In this document: piece by piece, positions 25,942 to 34,523 of the stretch
How the letters are laid out: each line of letters starts with the position of its first letter
Numbering within the stretch: position 1 is the first letter of the stretch
Assembly: GCF_007994735.1 (NCBI RefSeq)
Contig: NZ_VOIL01000001.1
Span: 1,674,001-1,738,000 of the forward strand
DNA from: Nesterenkonia populi
GTDB lineage: Bacteria; Actinomycetota; Actinomycetes; Actinomycetales; Micrococcaceae
DNA length: 64,000 nucleotides
Direction: 5' to 3'
Program-made: the position numbers and the translations under genes
Notes under the pieces: generated by a model
What the model saw: the letters and a program-made list of their open reading frames with translations, nothing else
Told to the model about the DNA's origin: nothing
Database searches by the model: none

Positions 25942-26792
25942 TTGTTCTCGGAGCGCTGGACGATGTCGTCCCAGTTCCAGACAGGGGTCCGGCCGTCGCC
26001 GGCGAACCACTGGGCGGGGTCCGGCTCGTCGGCCCGGGGCGCCTGTCTGCGCAGGGCGGTGACCTTGTCGCGGATCTCAGCCATCTGGGCGTCCAGGGCG
26101 GAGGCCTTGTCCGCGGCGTCGCGGAGCTCGTCGAGGATCTCGGAAGGCACCTCGCCCTCGTAGGTGTAGTAGATCTTGTGCTCCAGCGAGGCCCAGAAGT
26201 CCATGGCGACGGTGCGGATCTGGACCTCCACGTAGACGAACTCCGTCCGGTTGGAGAGGAACACCGGGACCTGCAGGATGACGTGAAGGGACTGGTAGCC
26301 GTTGAGCTTGGGCCGGCTGATGTAGTCCTTGACTTCCACGACGCGCAGATCGGGCTGGGAGCAGAGCATCTCGGCGACCCAGTAGGCATCGGACACGAAG
26401 CTGCAGGTGATGCGGATGCCGGCGATGTCGCGGATGCTGTGCCGGATGGACTCCAGAGTGGGCTCGCAGCCGTACCGGTCCGTCTTCTCGAGGATGCGTT
26501 CCAGGGTCTTGAGACGGTAGTTGACGTGCTCGATGGGGGAGTAGTCGCGCGTGTGCTCGAACTCCTCCCGCAGCACGTTGATCTTGGTGAGGACCTCGTC
26601 CATCCCGAACTTGTAGTGCAGCTGGAATTCGGTCAGCTGCCGACGAATGTCGATCATCCGGTCGAGATGGGAGGCGGACCCGTTGGAGTCGGCGTTGGTG
26701 GTCAGCTGATCGAGCAGCTTGCGATAGGGATGACCTGCTCCGCCGAGCGTCTCATCGGGCGAAGTGAGTGCCTGGGTTGGCTCCATGGGCAT
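25938..26792 (-). CDS. Small alarmone synthetase (GTP pyrophosphokinase, RelP/RelQ type)
   Basis: 284 residues, only the RelA/SpoT synthetase domain: no HD hydrolase or TGS domain. Motifs are HVNYRLKTLERILEKTDRYG, IRDIAGIRITCSF, YISRPKLNGYQSLH, EVQIRTVAMDFWASLEHKIYY. It makes (p)ppGpp from ATP and GDP/GTP. Such small synthetases are usually transcriptionally induced by stress and complement a long Rel. The ATG 26792 follows GGGAG with six bases spacing. It is convergent with thiD, with which it shares only the overlap at the 3' end. Confidence 0.9.
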   Translation of the reverse strand: MPMEPTQALTSPDETLGGAGHPYRKLLDQLTTNADSNGSASHLDRMIDIRRQLTEFQLHYKFGMDEVLTKINVLREEFEHTRDYSPIEHVNYRLKTLERILEKTDRYGCEPTLESIRHSIRDIAGIRITCSFVSDAYWVAEMLCSQPDLRVVEVKDYISRPKLNGYQSLHVILQVPVFLSNRTEFVYVEVQIRTVAMDFWASLEHKIYYTYEGEVPSEILDELRDAADKASALDAQMAEIRDKVTALRRQAPRADEPDPAQWFAGDGRTPVWNWDDIVQRSENN

Positions 26793-26842
26793 GATTGTCT
26801 CCCGATCCCGGCAGGAATGTGAAGACCGACTCAGCCGAGCGG

Positions 26843-27496
26843 TCAGCCGCGGATTTCGGCGACGGCGGCCGCCGCCTCAGCCGCCAGGTGCCTGATCTGG
26901 GCGTAGTCGCCTGCGTTCAGGGCCCCTTGGGGTGTGATCCAGGAGCCGCCGACGGCGCGGACGGCCGGCAGGCTCAGGTAGTCGGCGAGGTTGTTGAGGC
27001 TGACCCCGCCGGTGGGGACGAAGCTGAGCCCCCCGAAGGGTGCTGCCAGCGCTTTGATGGCGGCCGGGCCCCCGGAGGTGCCGGCTGGGAAGAACTTCAC
27101 GGTGTCGAGGCCGCATTCGAGGGCTGCCTGGATCTCGGTGGCGGTGACCGCGCCGGGCAGCACGGGCAGGCCTCGGTGCTGGGCGCGCTCGATGACGCGG
27201 GCGGAGGTGCCGGGGGAGACGATGTACTGGGCACCGGCGTCGGCGGCGGCGTCGACCTGCTCGGCGGCGACGACTGTGCCCGCGCCGACGAGCACGTCAG
27301 GGCGGGCCTGGACGGCTGCGGCGATGGCCTCGGCGGCGGCGTCGGTGCGGAAGGTGATCTCCGCGGCGGGCAGACCTCCCTCGGCGAGCGCCTCAGCCAG
27401 CGGCGCGGCCTGCGCGGCGTCGTCGAGGGCGATGACGGGGATGACCCCGACGGCGGAGAGCCGGTCGAGGACAGTGCTTGTGCTGGCGGACATCAT
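26843..27496 (-). CDS. eda: 2-dehydro-3-deoxyphosphogluconate (KDPG/KHG) aldolase
   Basis: 217 residues, TIM barrel class I aldolase. Glu46 in AEITFR and the Schiff-base Lys134 in DTVKFFPA are present, with GAGTVV and VPTGGVSLNNLADY phosphate-binding loops. It cleaves KDPG to pyruvate and glyceraldehyde 3-phosphate, and some members cleave 4-hydroxy-2-oxoglutarate. It is divergent from the FGGY kinase with 137 bases between. No 6-phosphogluconate dehydratase (Edd) or KDG kinase is present in the window, so how KDPG would be made here is open. The start ATG 27496 follows AGGAAAGG. Confidence 0.9.
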   Translation of the reverse strand: MMSASTSTVLDRLSAVGVIPVIALDDAAQAAPLAEALAEGGLPAAEITFRTDAAAEAIAAAVQARPDVLVGAGTVVAAEQVDAAADAGAQYIVSPGTSARVIERAQHRGLPVLPGAVTATEIQAALECGLDTVKFFPAGTSGGPAAIKALAAPFGGLSFVPTGGVSLNNLADYLSLPAVRAVGGSWITPQGALNAGDYAQIRHLAAEAAAAVAEIRG

Positions 27497-27532
27497 TGGC
27501 CTTTCCTGTGCTGCACTTCACTTTTAGGCAGA

Positions 27533-27547
27533 AATGATCATACCATT
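27533..27547. promoter_or_regulatory. Possible GntR operator in eda/kinase divergent region
   Basis: AATGATCATACCATT contains the perfect palindrome ATGATCAT; read on the other strand it gives GGTATGATCATT. The gntP promoter region contains GGTATGAC at 30862-30869. Shared elements of this kind suggest control by the cluster's GntR protein. The call rests only on the match. Confidence 0.35.
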
Positions 27548-27633
27548 GGGGAGCTGCGAGGCCCGGGCGAGGATGCCCGCTGCTGAGCAGCAGTGACCTC
27601 TTTTCTCCTCAGCAGACTCAAGGATGCGACTGC

Positions 27634-29088
27634 ATGAAGATCCTCGCGCTGGAAGCGAGCACCACCTCGGCCAAGTCGATGCTGTTCGACACCGAGACGC
27701 AAGAGACCATAGTGGAGACCCGCCGCTTCGAAGTCGACGGGCCGGACACCTCCGTCAGGGATGCCGAGAGCATCTTCACCCAGCTGATGGCGCTGGGCCG
27801 CGAGTCAGCCCTGGGGCACAGCGTGGACCTCGTCGCGCTCTCCGGCACCTGGCACGGCCTGACCCTCCGCGATGCAGAGCTCAATGAGATCTCGCCGGTG
27901 CAGGAGTGGTCCTACACCGGCGCCCAGGATCTCTGCGCGAACCTGCGGCAGGACGAGCAGTTCACCGAGTGGTTCTACCGCCGGACCGGATGCATGGTCA
28001 ACGCGATCTACCCGGCGTTCAAGCTGATGCTGCTGCGCGAGAACGGGGTGGACATCAGCGGCGGGACGGTGCTTGACCAGAACAGCTACAACTTCGCCCG
28101 GATGACCGGCTGGAGGGCCACCAGCGTCTCCCAGGCGTCCGGGACGGGACTGCTGAACGCAGAGACCTGCGCCTGGGACCAGGAGATCCTCACGGAGCTG
28201 GGTCTGACCGAGGTGCACCTGCCTGAGCTCACCGACGGCGAGACCACCGCGCCCCTTCAGGCGGAGGCCGCCGCGCTGCTCGGCATGGAGCAAGGGGTGC
28301 GCGTGCTGGTGCCCGGCCCCGACGGCGGCATGAACCAGGTGGGCAATGCCGCCACCAGCCCGGGGGAGATGACCTTCTCCATGGGGACTTCGGGTGCGCT
28401 GCGCCTGGCCGCGGAGGCGCCCTCGTTCTCCCCGAGGATGAGCACCTGGTCCTACCGCTCGCCGGTGGGATGGCTCTCCGGGGCGGCGGCCTCGGGATGC
28501 ACCAACTGTGTGGACTGGGCGAAGGACCGCCTGTTCGAGCCCGGCACCACCTATGCGGATATTGAGCCTCAGCTCTCGGATGAGGTCAGGGACCTGCCGC
28601 TGTTCATGCCCTTCCTCTTCGGGGAGCGGTGCCCGGGCTGGCAGGACCAGCGCCGCGGCGGCTTCCTCGAGCTGCATCCCTCGCACAGCCGGGCGGACAT
28701 GTACCAGTCCGTGCTGCACGGGGTCACCCTCTCCCTCTACCACTGCTACCGGGAGCTGACCGCGCTCAACGGCGCCCCGGAGCGGATCATCCTCTCCGGC
28801 GGGGTGCTGTCCTCACCGTTCTGGACGCAGCTGGTCGCTGACGTCTTCAGGGTTCCCATGGAGCTCTCGGAGCTGCAGCACAGCTCCGTGGTGGGCGCCG
28901 TGCGCATGGGGCTGCGGGCACTGGGCCTGGACGAGGACCAGCCGGCGTTCCGGGAGGAGAGCCGACGGGTGGTCCGTCCTCGGCCGGAGCTTGCCGACTA
29001 CTACGCCGCTCAGTTCCAGCGATACCTGGAGGGCTACACCCGCACCCACCCCGGGTCGGCGAGCCTTGCGAAGGAGGATGCTGCATGA
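27634..29088 (+). CDS. FGGY-family carbohydrate kinase
   Basis: 484 residues with the two actin-like domains: ILALEASTTSAKSMLFD at the start binds phosphate, DGGMNQVGNAATSPGEMTFSMGTSGALRL in the middle, and RIILSGGVLSSPFWTQLVADVF near the C-terminus is the FGGY signature 2 region. The family phosphorylates gluconate, xylulose, glycerol and other polyols. The substrate is not identifiable from motifs, but the neighbourhood points to a sugar acid. The start is ATG 27634. The next gene overlaps it by 4 bases, so the kinase and a 2-hydroxyacid dehydrogenase are coupled. Confidence 0.88.
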   Translation: MKILALEASTTSAKSMLFDTETQETIVETRRFEVDGPDTSVRDAESIFTQLMALGRESALGHSVDLVALSGTWHGLTLRDAELNEISPVQEWSYTGAQDLCANLRQDEQFTEWFYRRTGCMVNAIYPAFKLMLLRENGVDISGGTVLDQNSYNFARMTGWRATSVSQASGTGLLNAETCAWDQEILTELGLTEVHLPELTDGETTAPLQAEAAALLGMEQGVRVLVPGPDGGMNQVGNAATSPGEMTFSMGTSGALRLAAEAPSFSPRMSTWSYRSPVGWLSGAAASGCTNCVDWAKDRLFEPGTTYADIEPQLSDEVRDLPLFMPFLFGERCPGWQDQRRGGFLELHPSHSRADMYQSVLHGVTLSLYHCYRELTALNGAPERIILSGGVLSSPFWTQLVADVFRVPMELSELQHSSVVGAVRMGLRALGLDEDQPAFREESRRVVRPRPELADYYAAQFQRYLEGYTRTHPGSASLAKEDAA

Positions 29089-30035
29089 AGGTCCTGATCA
29101 CCCCCACCTCGCTCTCCAAGCAGCCCGACCACCCCGCGCTTGACCCTCTGCGGCAGGCGGGTGCGGAGATCACGGTGAACCCGTACGGACGGCCTATGGC
29201 TCCCGATGAGCTCATCGAAGCGCTTGACGGAGTCGAAGGCGTGATCGCCGGCCTGGACAGCTTCACCGAGGAGGTCTTCGCCGCGGCGGACAGTCTGCGC
29301 GTGATTGCCCGGTACGGGGTCGGCTATGACCGGATCGACCTGGAGGCTGCCCAGCGGGCGGAGGTCCGCGTCACCAACGCACCCGGTGCCAACGGGCACT
29401 CGGTCGCAGAGCTTGCGCTGGGACTGATGTTCGCCGTCGCCCGGCAGATCCCGCAGACCTCCTCGGCGGTGGCCGCGGGCCAGTGGCCGCGCTTCCAGGG
29501 GATCGAGCTGGCCGGCCGCCGCCTGGGCGTGCTGGGCCTCGGCTTCATCGGGCGAGGTCTGGCGCGGATGGCGTCCGGCATCGGCATGGACGTCTGCGGC
29601 TTCGACCCTGGTCTCACCGAGGAGCAGATCCGCGGGTTCGGCGTCACCCCTGCCGGGCAGGACGAGATCTTCTCCAGCTGCGACGTCCTCAGCCTCCACA
29701 TTCCGCTGAACGAGCACACTCGCCACCTGGTCTCCGCGCAGCGGATCGCGGGCATGCCGCAGGGCGGCATCATCATCAACACTGCTCGCGGCGGGCTCAT
29801 CGACGAGCAGGCAGCGGCCGAGGCCCTGGACGCTGGTCAGCTGCACGGGATCGGGCTGGACGCCTATGAGACCGAGCCGCCCACCGGCTCCCCTCTGGTG
29901 AGGCACCCCAGGGTGGTTGCCACCCCGCATTCCGGGGCGCACAGCGAGGAGTCCGTGGCACGCACCGCCTCTGCGGCGGTGGAGAACCTCCTGGCGGCTA
30001 TGCGCGGCGAGGAGCCGCCCAGCCCCATCGTCTGA
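29085..30035 (+). CDS. D-isomer-specific 2-hydroxyacid dehydrogenase (PGDH-like)
   Basis: 316 residues, the two-domain fold of the SerA/hydroxyacid dehydrogenase family without an ACT domain. The NAD-binding GLGFIGRGLARMA, GVGYDRIDL, and catalytic NTARGGLIDEQA (Arg), DAYETEPP (Glu) and PHSGAHSEES (His) are all present. It should interconvert a 2-keto acid and a D-2-hydroxy acid with NAD(P)H. It overlaps the kinase by 4 bases. The real substrate may be a phosphorylated or free sugar acid of this cluster, not phosphoserine precursor. Confidence 0.87.
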   Translation: MKVLITPTSLSKQPDHPALDPLRQAGAEITVNPYGRPMAPDELIEALDGVEGVIAGLDSFTEEVFAAADSLRVIARYGVGYDRIDLEAAQRAEVRVTNAPGANGHSVAELALGLMFAVARQIPQTSSAVAAGQWPRFQGIELAGRRLGVLGLGFIGRGLARMASGIGMDVCGFDPGLTEEQIRGFGVTPAGQDEIFSSCDVLSLHIPLNEHTRHLVSAQRIAGMPQGGIIINTARGGLIDEQAAAEALDAGQLHGIGLDAYETEPPTGSPLVRHPRVVATPHSGAHSEESVARTASAAVENLLAAMRGEEPPSPIV

Positions 30036-30059
30036 CCGGGACTGCGCCAAGGGGCGAGC

Positions 30060-30752
30060 TCAGCCCAGCGTGCGGACCTCGTTGAGGATGGAGTCGCAGT
30101 AGGCCCGCACATACTTCTCGGCGGCGTCGGCGTCGCCGCGGACGATCGCGGTGGCGGCCTCGACGTGGTTGTGCAGGGATTCCTCCACCGGGTCGCCGGG
30201 GGTGAGGCCAGCGTTGTGCCGGCCGCTGATCATCTCTGCCACCGGCTCTTTGAGCGCGGCGAGCATCAGGTTGCCGCAGGTGTCGAGCAGCAGGTTGTGG
30301 AAGGCGATGTCCGCGGCGAGGTACTCCTCGGTGTCGCCTTTGCCGGCGTCGCCGAGGGTCTGCAGCACGTGCGCGAGCCGGCCCATCTCAGTGCGGTCCT
30401 CCTCGGAGGCGCGCAGGGCGGTCAGCCGTGCGGCGGCAGGCTCAACGGCCACGCGCAGCTCGGTCAGCGCAACAAGCTGCTGGGGGCGGGCGGGGGAGTC
30501 CAGCCGCCAGCAGATCAGCGCGGAGTCCAATGCGCTCCACCGGGACATGGGGGTCACGGTGACGCCCACCCGCCGCTTGGACTCCACCATGTGCTTGGAC
30601 TCCAGGACGCGGACGGCCTCACGGATGACAGTGCGGGACACCTGGTAGTCGGCCTCGAGCCCGGCTAGGGTGAGCACCGTGCCGGAGGGGATCTCCCCGC
30701 CGGCGATGCGTCTGCCGAGGTCATCGAGCACAGAGTTGTGTGAGGGCTGCAC
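30060..30752 (-). CDS. GntR-family regulator, FadR/FCD type
   Basis: 230 residues. The winged helix reads GRRIAGGEIPSGTVLTLAGLEADYQVSRTVIREAVRVLESKHMVESKRRVGVTV, followed by an all-helical FCD effector domain with AADIAFHNLLLDTCGN and a His in SLHNHVEAATAI, which would hold a metal-bound carboxylate effector. The start is taken as GTG 30752, 10 residues before the HTH; the frame remains open further upstream. It lies between the catabolic genes and the divergent gntP-idn operon, so it is the natural local regulator and probably senses gluconate or a related acid. Confidence 0.85.
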   Translation of the reverse strand: MQPSHNSVLDDLGRRIAGGEIPSGTVLTLAGLEADYQVSRTVIREAVRVLESKHMVESKRRVGVTVTPMSRWSALDSALICWRLDSPARPQQLVALTELRVAVEPAAARLTALRASEEDRTEMGRLAHVLQTLGDAGKGDTEEYLAADIAFHNLLLDTCGNLMLAALKEPVAEMISGRHNAGLTPGDPVEESLHNHVEAATAIVRGDADAAEKYVRAYCDSILNEVRTLG

Positions 30753-30965
30753 AAGACCTGCTTTCTTCTGGTCGGGGCCGCGGAGAAGTGCGGGCACCAG
30801 CTCCACACTATGGGATCTGCGCCACACGCCATGACCACAGGTGTGCCTAATGATTGAAAAAGGTATGACGTTTGTGGCAAGCTCTTCCACGTTCCTTCGT
30901 GTGATCGTTGACACAGACGTCAGAAGCGGTCAGCACGAGTTCCTGCAGATTCAACGGAGATTCTT
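30753..30965. promoter_or_regulatory. Divergent gntR / gntP promoter region
   Basis: 213 bases between the regulator and permease genes. It includes GGTATGAC (30862-30869), which shares GGTATGA with the eda/kinase gap, and an ATTGAAAAA tract. I see no further site with certainty. Confidence 0.4.
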
Positions 30966-32360
30966 ATGGACGACTGGACCCAGACACTGGGCACCGGGCC
31001 GCTTCTGGCCATCGCAGTGGGCGCCATCGCGCTCATCCTTCTTCTCATCATCAAGTTCAAGGTTCATGCCTTCCTCACCCTGATCATCGTCTCCGCGCTG
31101 ACCGCTGTGGTCGCCGGGGTCCCCATGGGCAGCGTGTACGACGTCATGACCGACGGATTCGGCTCCACCCTTGCCGGGGTCGCCCTGCTGGTCGCGCTGG
31201 GCGCGATGCTGGGCCGCCTGATCGAGCACTCCGGCGGCGCCAAAGCACTGGCGGACAAGATGATCTCAACCTTCGGCGAGAAGAGGGCGCCGATGGCCCT
31301 CGGCATCGCCTCGCTGCTGCTGGGCTTCCCGATGTTCTTCGACGCGGGCCTGGTCATGATGCTGCCCATCGTGTTCGCCGTCGCCCGCCGCATCTCGGAC
31401 AAGTCCGTGCTGACCTTCGGCATCCCCACCGCGGCCGCCTTCTCCGTGATGCACGTGTTCCTGCCGCCCCACCCGGGCCCGGTGACCGCTGCCAGCCCGG
31501 ACTTCTACGACGCCAACATCGGCCTGGTGCTCCTCATCGGCCTGATCATCGCCTACCCGCTGTGGCACATCGCCGGCTACATGTGGGGCCGCTACGTGGG
31601 TGATCGAATCTTCGTGCCCACGCCCACCATCTTCGGTGAGCGTGATGACGATCAGCCCTCCAACCCGCCGCACGTGGGCACCATCATCGGTCTGCTGCTG
31701 ACCCCCATGACGCTGATCCTGTTCAACACCGGGCTGGACACCCTGGCCACCGCTGGGGTGGTCAACGAGGACGAGCTGTGGGTGGAGACCCTGAGCTTCC
31801 TCGGAAACTCCGCGATCGCCCTGCTGATCACGGTGCTGATCGCAAGCTTCCTGCTGGGATACCGCCGAGGCGAGAACGGCACCGCCCTCGAGAAGCTGCT
31901 CGACTCGTCTCTGGGCCCCATCTGCTCGGTCATCCTGATCACCGGCGCCGGCGGCATGTTCGGCGGGGTGCTCCAGGCATCCGGCATCGGCGAGGCGATC
32001 GCCGAGGCCCTCTCCGGCACCGGCATGCCCGTGATCCTGGCCGCATACCTCATTGCCGCAGCCATCCGGCTGGCTCAGGGCTCAGCAACCGTGGCGCTGG
32101 TCACCGCGGCAGGCCTCGCTGCTCCCGCTGTGGTCGCAGGCGACTTCAGCGAGCTGCAGGTGGCCTGCATCGTGCTCGCCACCGCCGCGGGCTCGGTGTT
32201 CGCCGGACACGTCAACGACTCCGGCTTCTGGCTGGTGGGCCGGCTCATGGGCATGGACGTGAAGACCACCCTGAAGGTCTGGACCGTGCAGCAGGGCCTG
32301 CAGTCCCTGATCGGCTTCGGGCTGGTGTCCGTCGTCTACGCCGGAGTGTCTCTGCTGTGA
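30966..32360 (+). CDS. gntP: Gluconate:H+ symporter (GntP family)
   Basis: 464 residues with ~12 hydrophobic segments. Family blocks are visible: LLAIAVGAIALILLLIIKFKVHAFLTLI, FGSTLAGVALLVALGAMLGRLIEHSGGA, GFPMFFDAGLVMMLPI, PPHPGPVTAA, and near the end RLAQGSATVALVTAAGL and HVNDSGFWLV. The protein imports gluconate or related sugar acids. The start ATG follows GGAG. A 4-base stop/start overlap couples it to the gluconate 5-dehydrogenase gene, linking uptake to oxidation or reduction of the substrate. Confidence 0.9.
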   Translation: MDDWTQTLGTGPLLAIAVGAIALILLLIIKFKVHAFLTLIIVSALTAVVAGVPMGSVYDVMTDGFGSTLAGVALLVALGAMLGRLIEHSGGAKALADKMISTFGEKRAPMALGIASLLLGFPMFFDAGLVMMLPIVFAVARRISDKSVLTFGIPTAAAFSVMHVFLPPHPGPVTAASPDFYDANIGLVLLIGLIIAYPLWHIAGYMWGRYVGDRIFVPTPTIFGERDDDQPSNPPHVGTIIGLLLTPMTLILFNTGLDTLATAGVVNEDELWVETLSFLGNSAIALLITVLIASFLLGYRRGENGTALEKLLDSSLGPICSVILITGAGGMFGGVLQASGIGEAIAEALSGTGMPVILAAYLIAAAIRLAQGSATVALVTAAGLAAPAVVAGDFSELQVACIVLATAAGSVFAGHVNDSGFWLVGRLMGMDVKTTLKVWTVQQGLQSLIGFGLVSVVYAGVSLL

Positions 32361-33139
32361 CGGCTTCGCGAGCGACCCAGCTGTTCGACATCACCGGCAG
32401 GCTCGCGCTGGTCACCGGCTCCTCCCGCGGACTGGGCCGAGCGCTCGCCCTGGCCCTCGCCGAGGCGGGAGCACGAGTCATCCTGCACGGACGAAGCGCC
32501 GAAGCGCTGGCTGAGACGTCTGAGCTCATCGAGCAGCGCGGGCAGCAGCCTGCGGGCTCGGTCCGCTTCGACGTCACGGACAAGGACGCCGTCGAGCAGG
32601 GCCTCGAAGCTCTGCTCAAGGAGCACGGCACTCCCGACATCGTGGTCAACAACGCGGGACTGCAGCGTCGGGCGCCCATCCACGAGTTCGACCCGGACGA
32701 CTGGGACGCGGTGCTGGCCTCCAACCTCTCCAGCGCCTTCTACGTCTCTCGGTTCGTCACACCCTCGATGGTGGAGCGCGGATCCGGGAAGATCATCAAC
32801 ATCGCTTCGGTGCAGTCCCAGCTGGCTCGCCAGACCATTGCCCCCTACTCGGCGAGCAAGGGCGGGGTAGCGCAGCTGACCAAGGGCATGGCCGCCGACC
32901 TGGCTCGGCACAACATTCAGGTCAACGCCCTCTCGCCCGGATACTTCGCCACGGAGATGAACCGCGAGCTCGTGGAGGACGAGGCCTTCGACTCCTGGCT
33001 GCGCGCCCGCACCCCGGCGGGGCGGTGGGGCAGCTTCGACGAACTGGCAGGGGCCCTGCTGTTCCTCTCATCCGAGGCATCCAGCTTTGTCTCCGGGCAG
33101 AACATCTTTGTCGACGGCGGCATGACGGCCGTGGTCTGA
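32357..33139 (+). CDS. idnO: Gluconate 5-dehydrogenase-like SDR oxidoreductase
   Basis: 260 residues. The NAD(P)-binding TGSSRGLG at 20-27, NNAG near 98, Ser151, Tyr164 and Lys168 (YSASK) complete the SDR active site. The C-terminal IFVDGGMTAV is typical of the gluconate 5-dehydrogenase branch, which interconverts gluconate and 5-ketogluconate. The GTG start overlaps the GntP stop. The following gene is L-idonate dehydrogenase-like, so 5-ketogluconate produced from idonate would be reduced here to gluconate. Confidence 0.82.
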   Translation: MTASRATQLFDITGRLALVTGSSRGLGRALALALAEAGARVILHGRSAEALAETSELIEQRGQQPAGSVRFDVTDKDAVEQGLEALLKEHGTPDIVVNNAGLQRRAPIHEFDPDDWDAVLASNLSSAFYVSRFVTPSMVERGSGKIINIASVQSQLARQTIAPYSASKGGVAQLTKGMAADLARHNIQVNALSPGYFATEMNRELVEDEAFDSWLRARTPAGRWGSFDELAGALLFLSSEASSFVSGQNIFVDGGMTAVV

Positions 33140-33164
33140 GCCGCGGCGCCGAGGAAGGAGACCC

Positions 33165-34169
33165 ATGCGCGCGCTTTATATCGAGTCGGCCGAGCAGGCC
33201 GCCGTCAGGATTGTTGAGGTGCCCCAGCCGGCTGCCGGCCAAGTGCTCATCGACGTGGAGTATGTGGGGATCTGCGGGTCAGACCTCCATTACTTCTATG
33301 AGGGTGCCAACGGCGAGTTTGAGGTCCGTGAGCCGCTGATTCCGGGCCATGAGCTCAGCGGTCGCGTGGCCGAGGACCCCTCGGGCACGTTCGAGGCGGG
33401 CCAGCCGGTCACGGTTCACCCCGCACGCTTCGGCCGGCAGCAGGCCGAGTACCCGGATGACCCTCACCTCTGGCCCGGGGGATCGTACTTGGGTAGCGCG
33501 TCGACGTGGCCCCACACCCAGGGGGCTGCGGCCCAGCAGCTGCTGGTCGAGTCCGGAATGGTGGTCCCGCTGCCGGAGTCGCTTCCTGTGCGCCGGGCAG
33601 CGCTGGCCGAGCCGCTGGCGGTTGCTCTGCACGGTGCATCCAGGGCAGGAGACCTCACGGGCAGGACGGTGCTCGTCTCCGGCGCCGGACCGATCGGTCT
33701 GCTGGCGCTGGTGGCAGCGCGCGCCGGAGGGGCTGCCGCGGTGCATGTCAGCGACGTCCTTCCGGGGCCGCTCGAGCGGGCACTGAGAATGGGCGCCGAT
33801 GAGACCATCAACGTTGCCGAGCAGCCGGTGCCGGTGAGCTCATACGACGTGGTGCTGGAGTGCTCGGGGGCCGCGCAGGCCATATCGGCGGCTCTGACGG
33901 CCGCCAGGCCCGCGGGGACCGTGGTGCAGGTGGGGATGGTGCCCAGCCAGGCGCGTCCTGTGAGCCTTGCTCCTTACATCTCCAAGGAGCTCACGCTTCT
34001 GGGCACATTCCGCTTCAAGGATGAGATCCACCGAGCGGTGGAGGTTCTGGCCTCGGATGATTCCGTCGAGGCCCTGCTGACGCACGAGTTCAGCATCGAT
34101 GAGTCCGACGCCGCATTTGCGGCGGCGCGGGACGCTCAGAGCAGCGGCAAGGTGCTTCTGCGCCTGTAG
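33165..34169 (+). CDS. idnD: L-idonate 5-dehydrogenase-like medium-chain dehydrogenase lacking the structural zinc lobe
   Basis: 334 residues, zinc-dependent alcohol dehydrogenase fold. The catalytic zinc ligands Cys37 (GICGSD) and His62-Glu63 (GHE) are present, and GAGPIGLLAL binds NAD. In the usual position of the four Cys structural zinc motif (after ~85) there is instead PARFGRQQAEYPDDPHLWPGG without a single Cys. The family oxidises L-idonate to 5-ketogluconate, matching the preceding idnO-like gene. The start ATG 33165 follows AGGAAGGAG. The loss of the structural zinc is unusual but does not rule out activity. Confidence 0.8.
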   Translation: MRALYIESAEQAAVRIVEVPQPAAGQVLIDVEYVGICGSDLHYFYEGANGEFEVREPLIPGHELSGRVAEDPSGTFEAGQPVTVHPARFGRQQAEYPDDPHLWPGGSYLGSASTWPHTQGAAAQQLLVESGMVVPLPESLPVRRAALAEPLAVALHGASRAGDLTGRTVLVSGAGPIGLLALVAARAGGAAAVHVSDVLPGPLERALRMGADETINVAEQPVPVSSYDVVLECSGAAQAISAALTAARPAGTVVQVGMVPSQARPVSLAPYISKELTLLGTFRFKDEIHRAVEVLASDDSVEALLTHEFSIDESDAAFAAARDAQSSGKVLLRL

Positions 34170-34177
34170 TTCCAGCC

Positions 34178-34223
34178 TGCGAAAAGCGGCCCTCACCACA
34201 TCATGTGGCGGGGGCCGCTTTCG
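34178..34223 (+). terminator. Strong hairpin after idnD
   Basis: AAAGCGGCCCtcaccacat pairs with atgtggcgGGGGCCGCTTT across a short loop, giving a stem of ~18 pairs with A-tract and T-tract flanks. It lies just after the idnD stop and would end the gntP-idnO-idnD transcript before nrdH. Confidence 0.75.
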
Positions 34224-34389
34224 TCCAGCACCACATATTGTGCCGACACGCCCGGCCGCAATTGTGGATCGGATAAGTGCACACCTGTGGAGGAGGGGCA
34301 GTCCGCGACGCCGGATCCGCAGTATTGCGCCGAAGTTCTCATCCACAGGCGCTGTGCACTTCGATGAGGAGAACTACACTGGTGTGAGT

Positions 34390-34436
34390 ACATCATCTTG
34401 TGCCTGCTGACGGGAGCAGACCCAAGATGTAGTATT
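34390..34436 (+). promoter_or_regulatory. Paired NrdR-like boxes upstream of nrdH
   Basis: Box 1 (34390-34403, ACATCATCTTGTGC) and box 2 (34421-34436, CCCAAGATGTAGTATT) are near inverted versions of one another. Their centres are about 32 bases apart, three helical turns, as expected for cooperative NrdR binding before class Ib reductase operons. NrdR repression at high dATP is known for the family; binding here is inferred. Confidence 0.6.
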
Positions 34437-34523
34437 GAGGCAGTCCGCAGGGGGCAGGCGGAGAGCGGCCTGAAACCACGGACCCCCAATATTTCACGCA
34501 GCAATGGTTCGAGGAGTCTTCCC

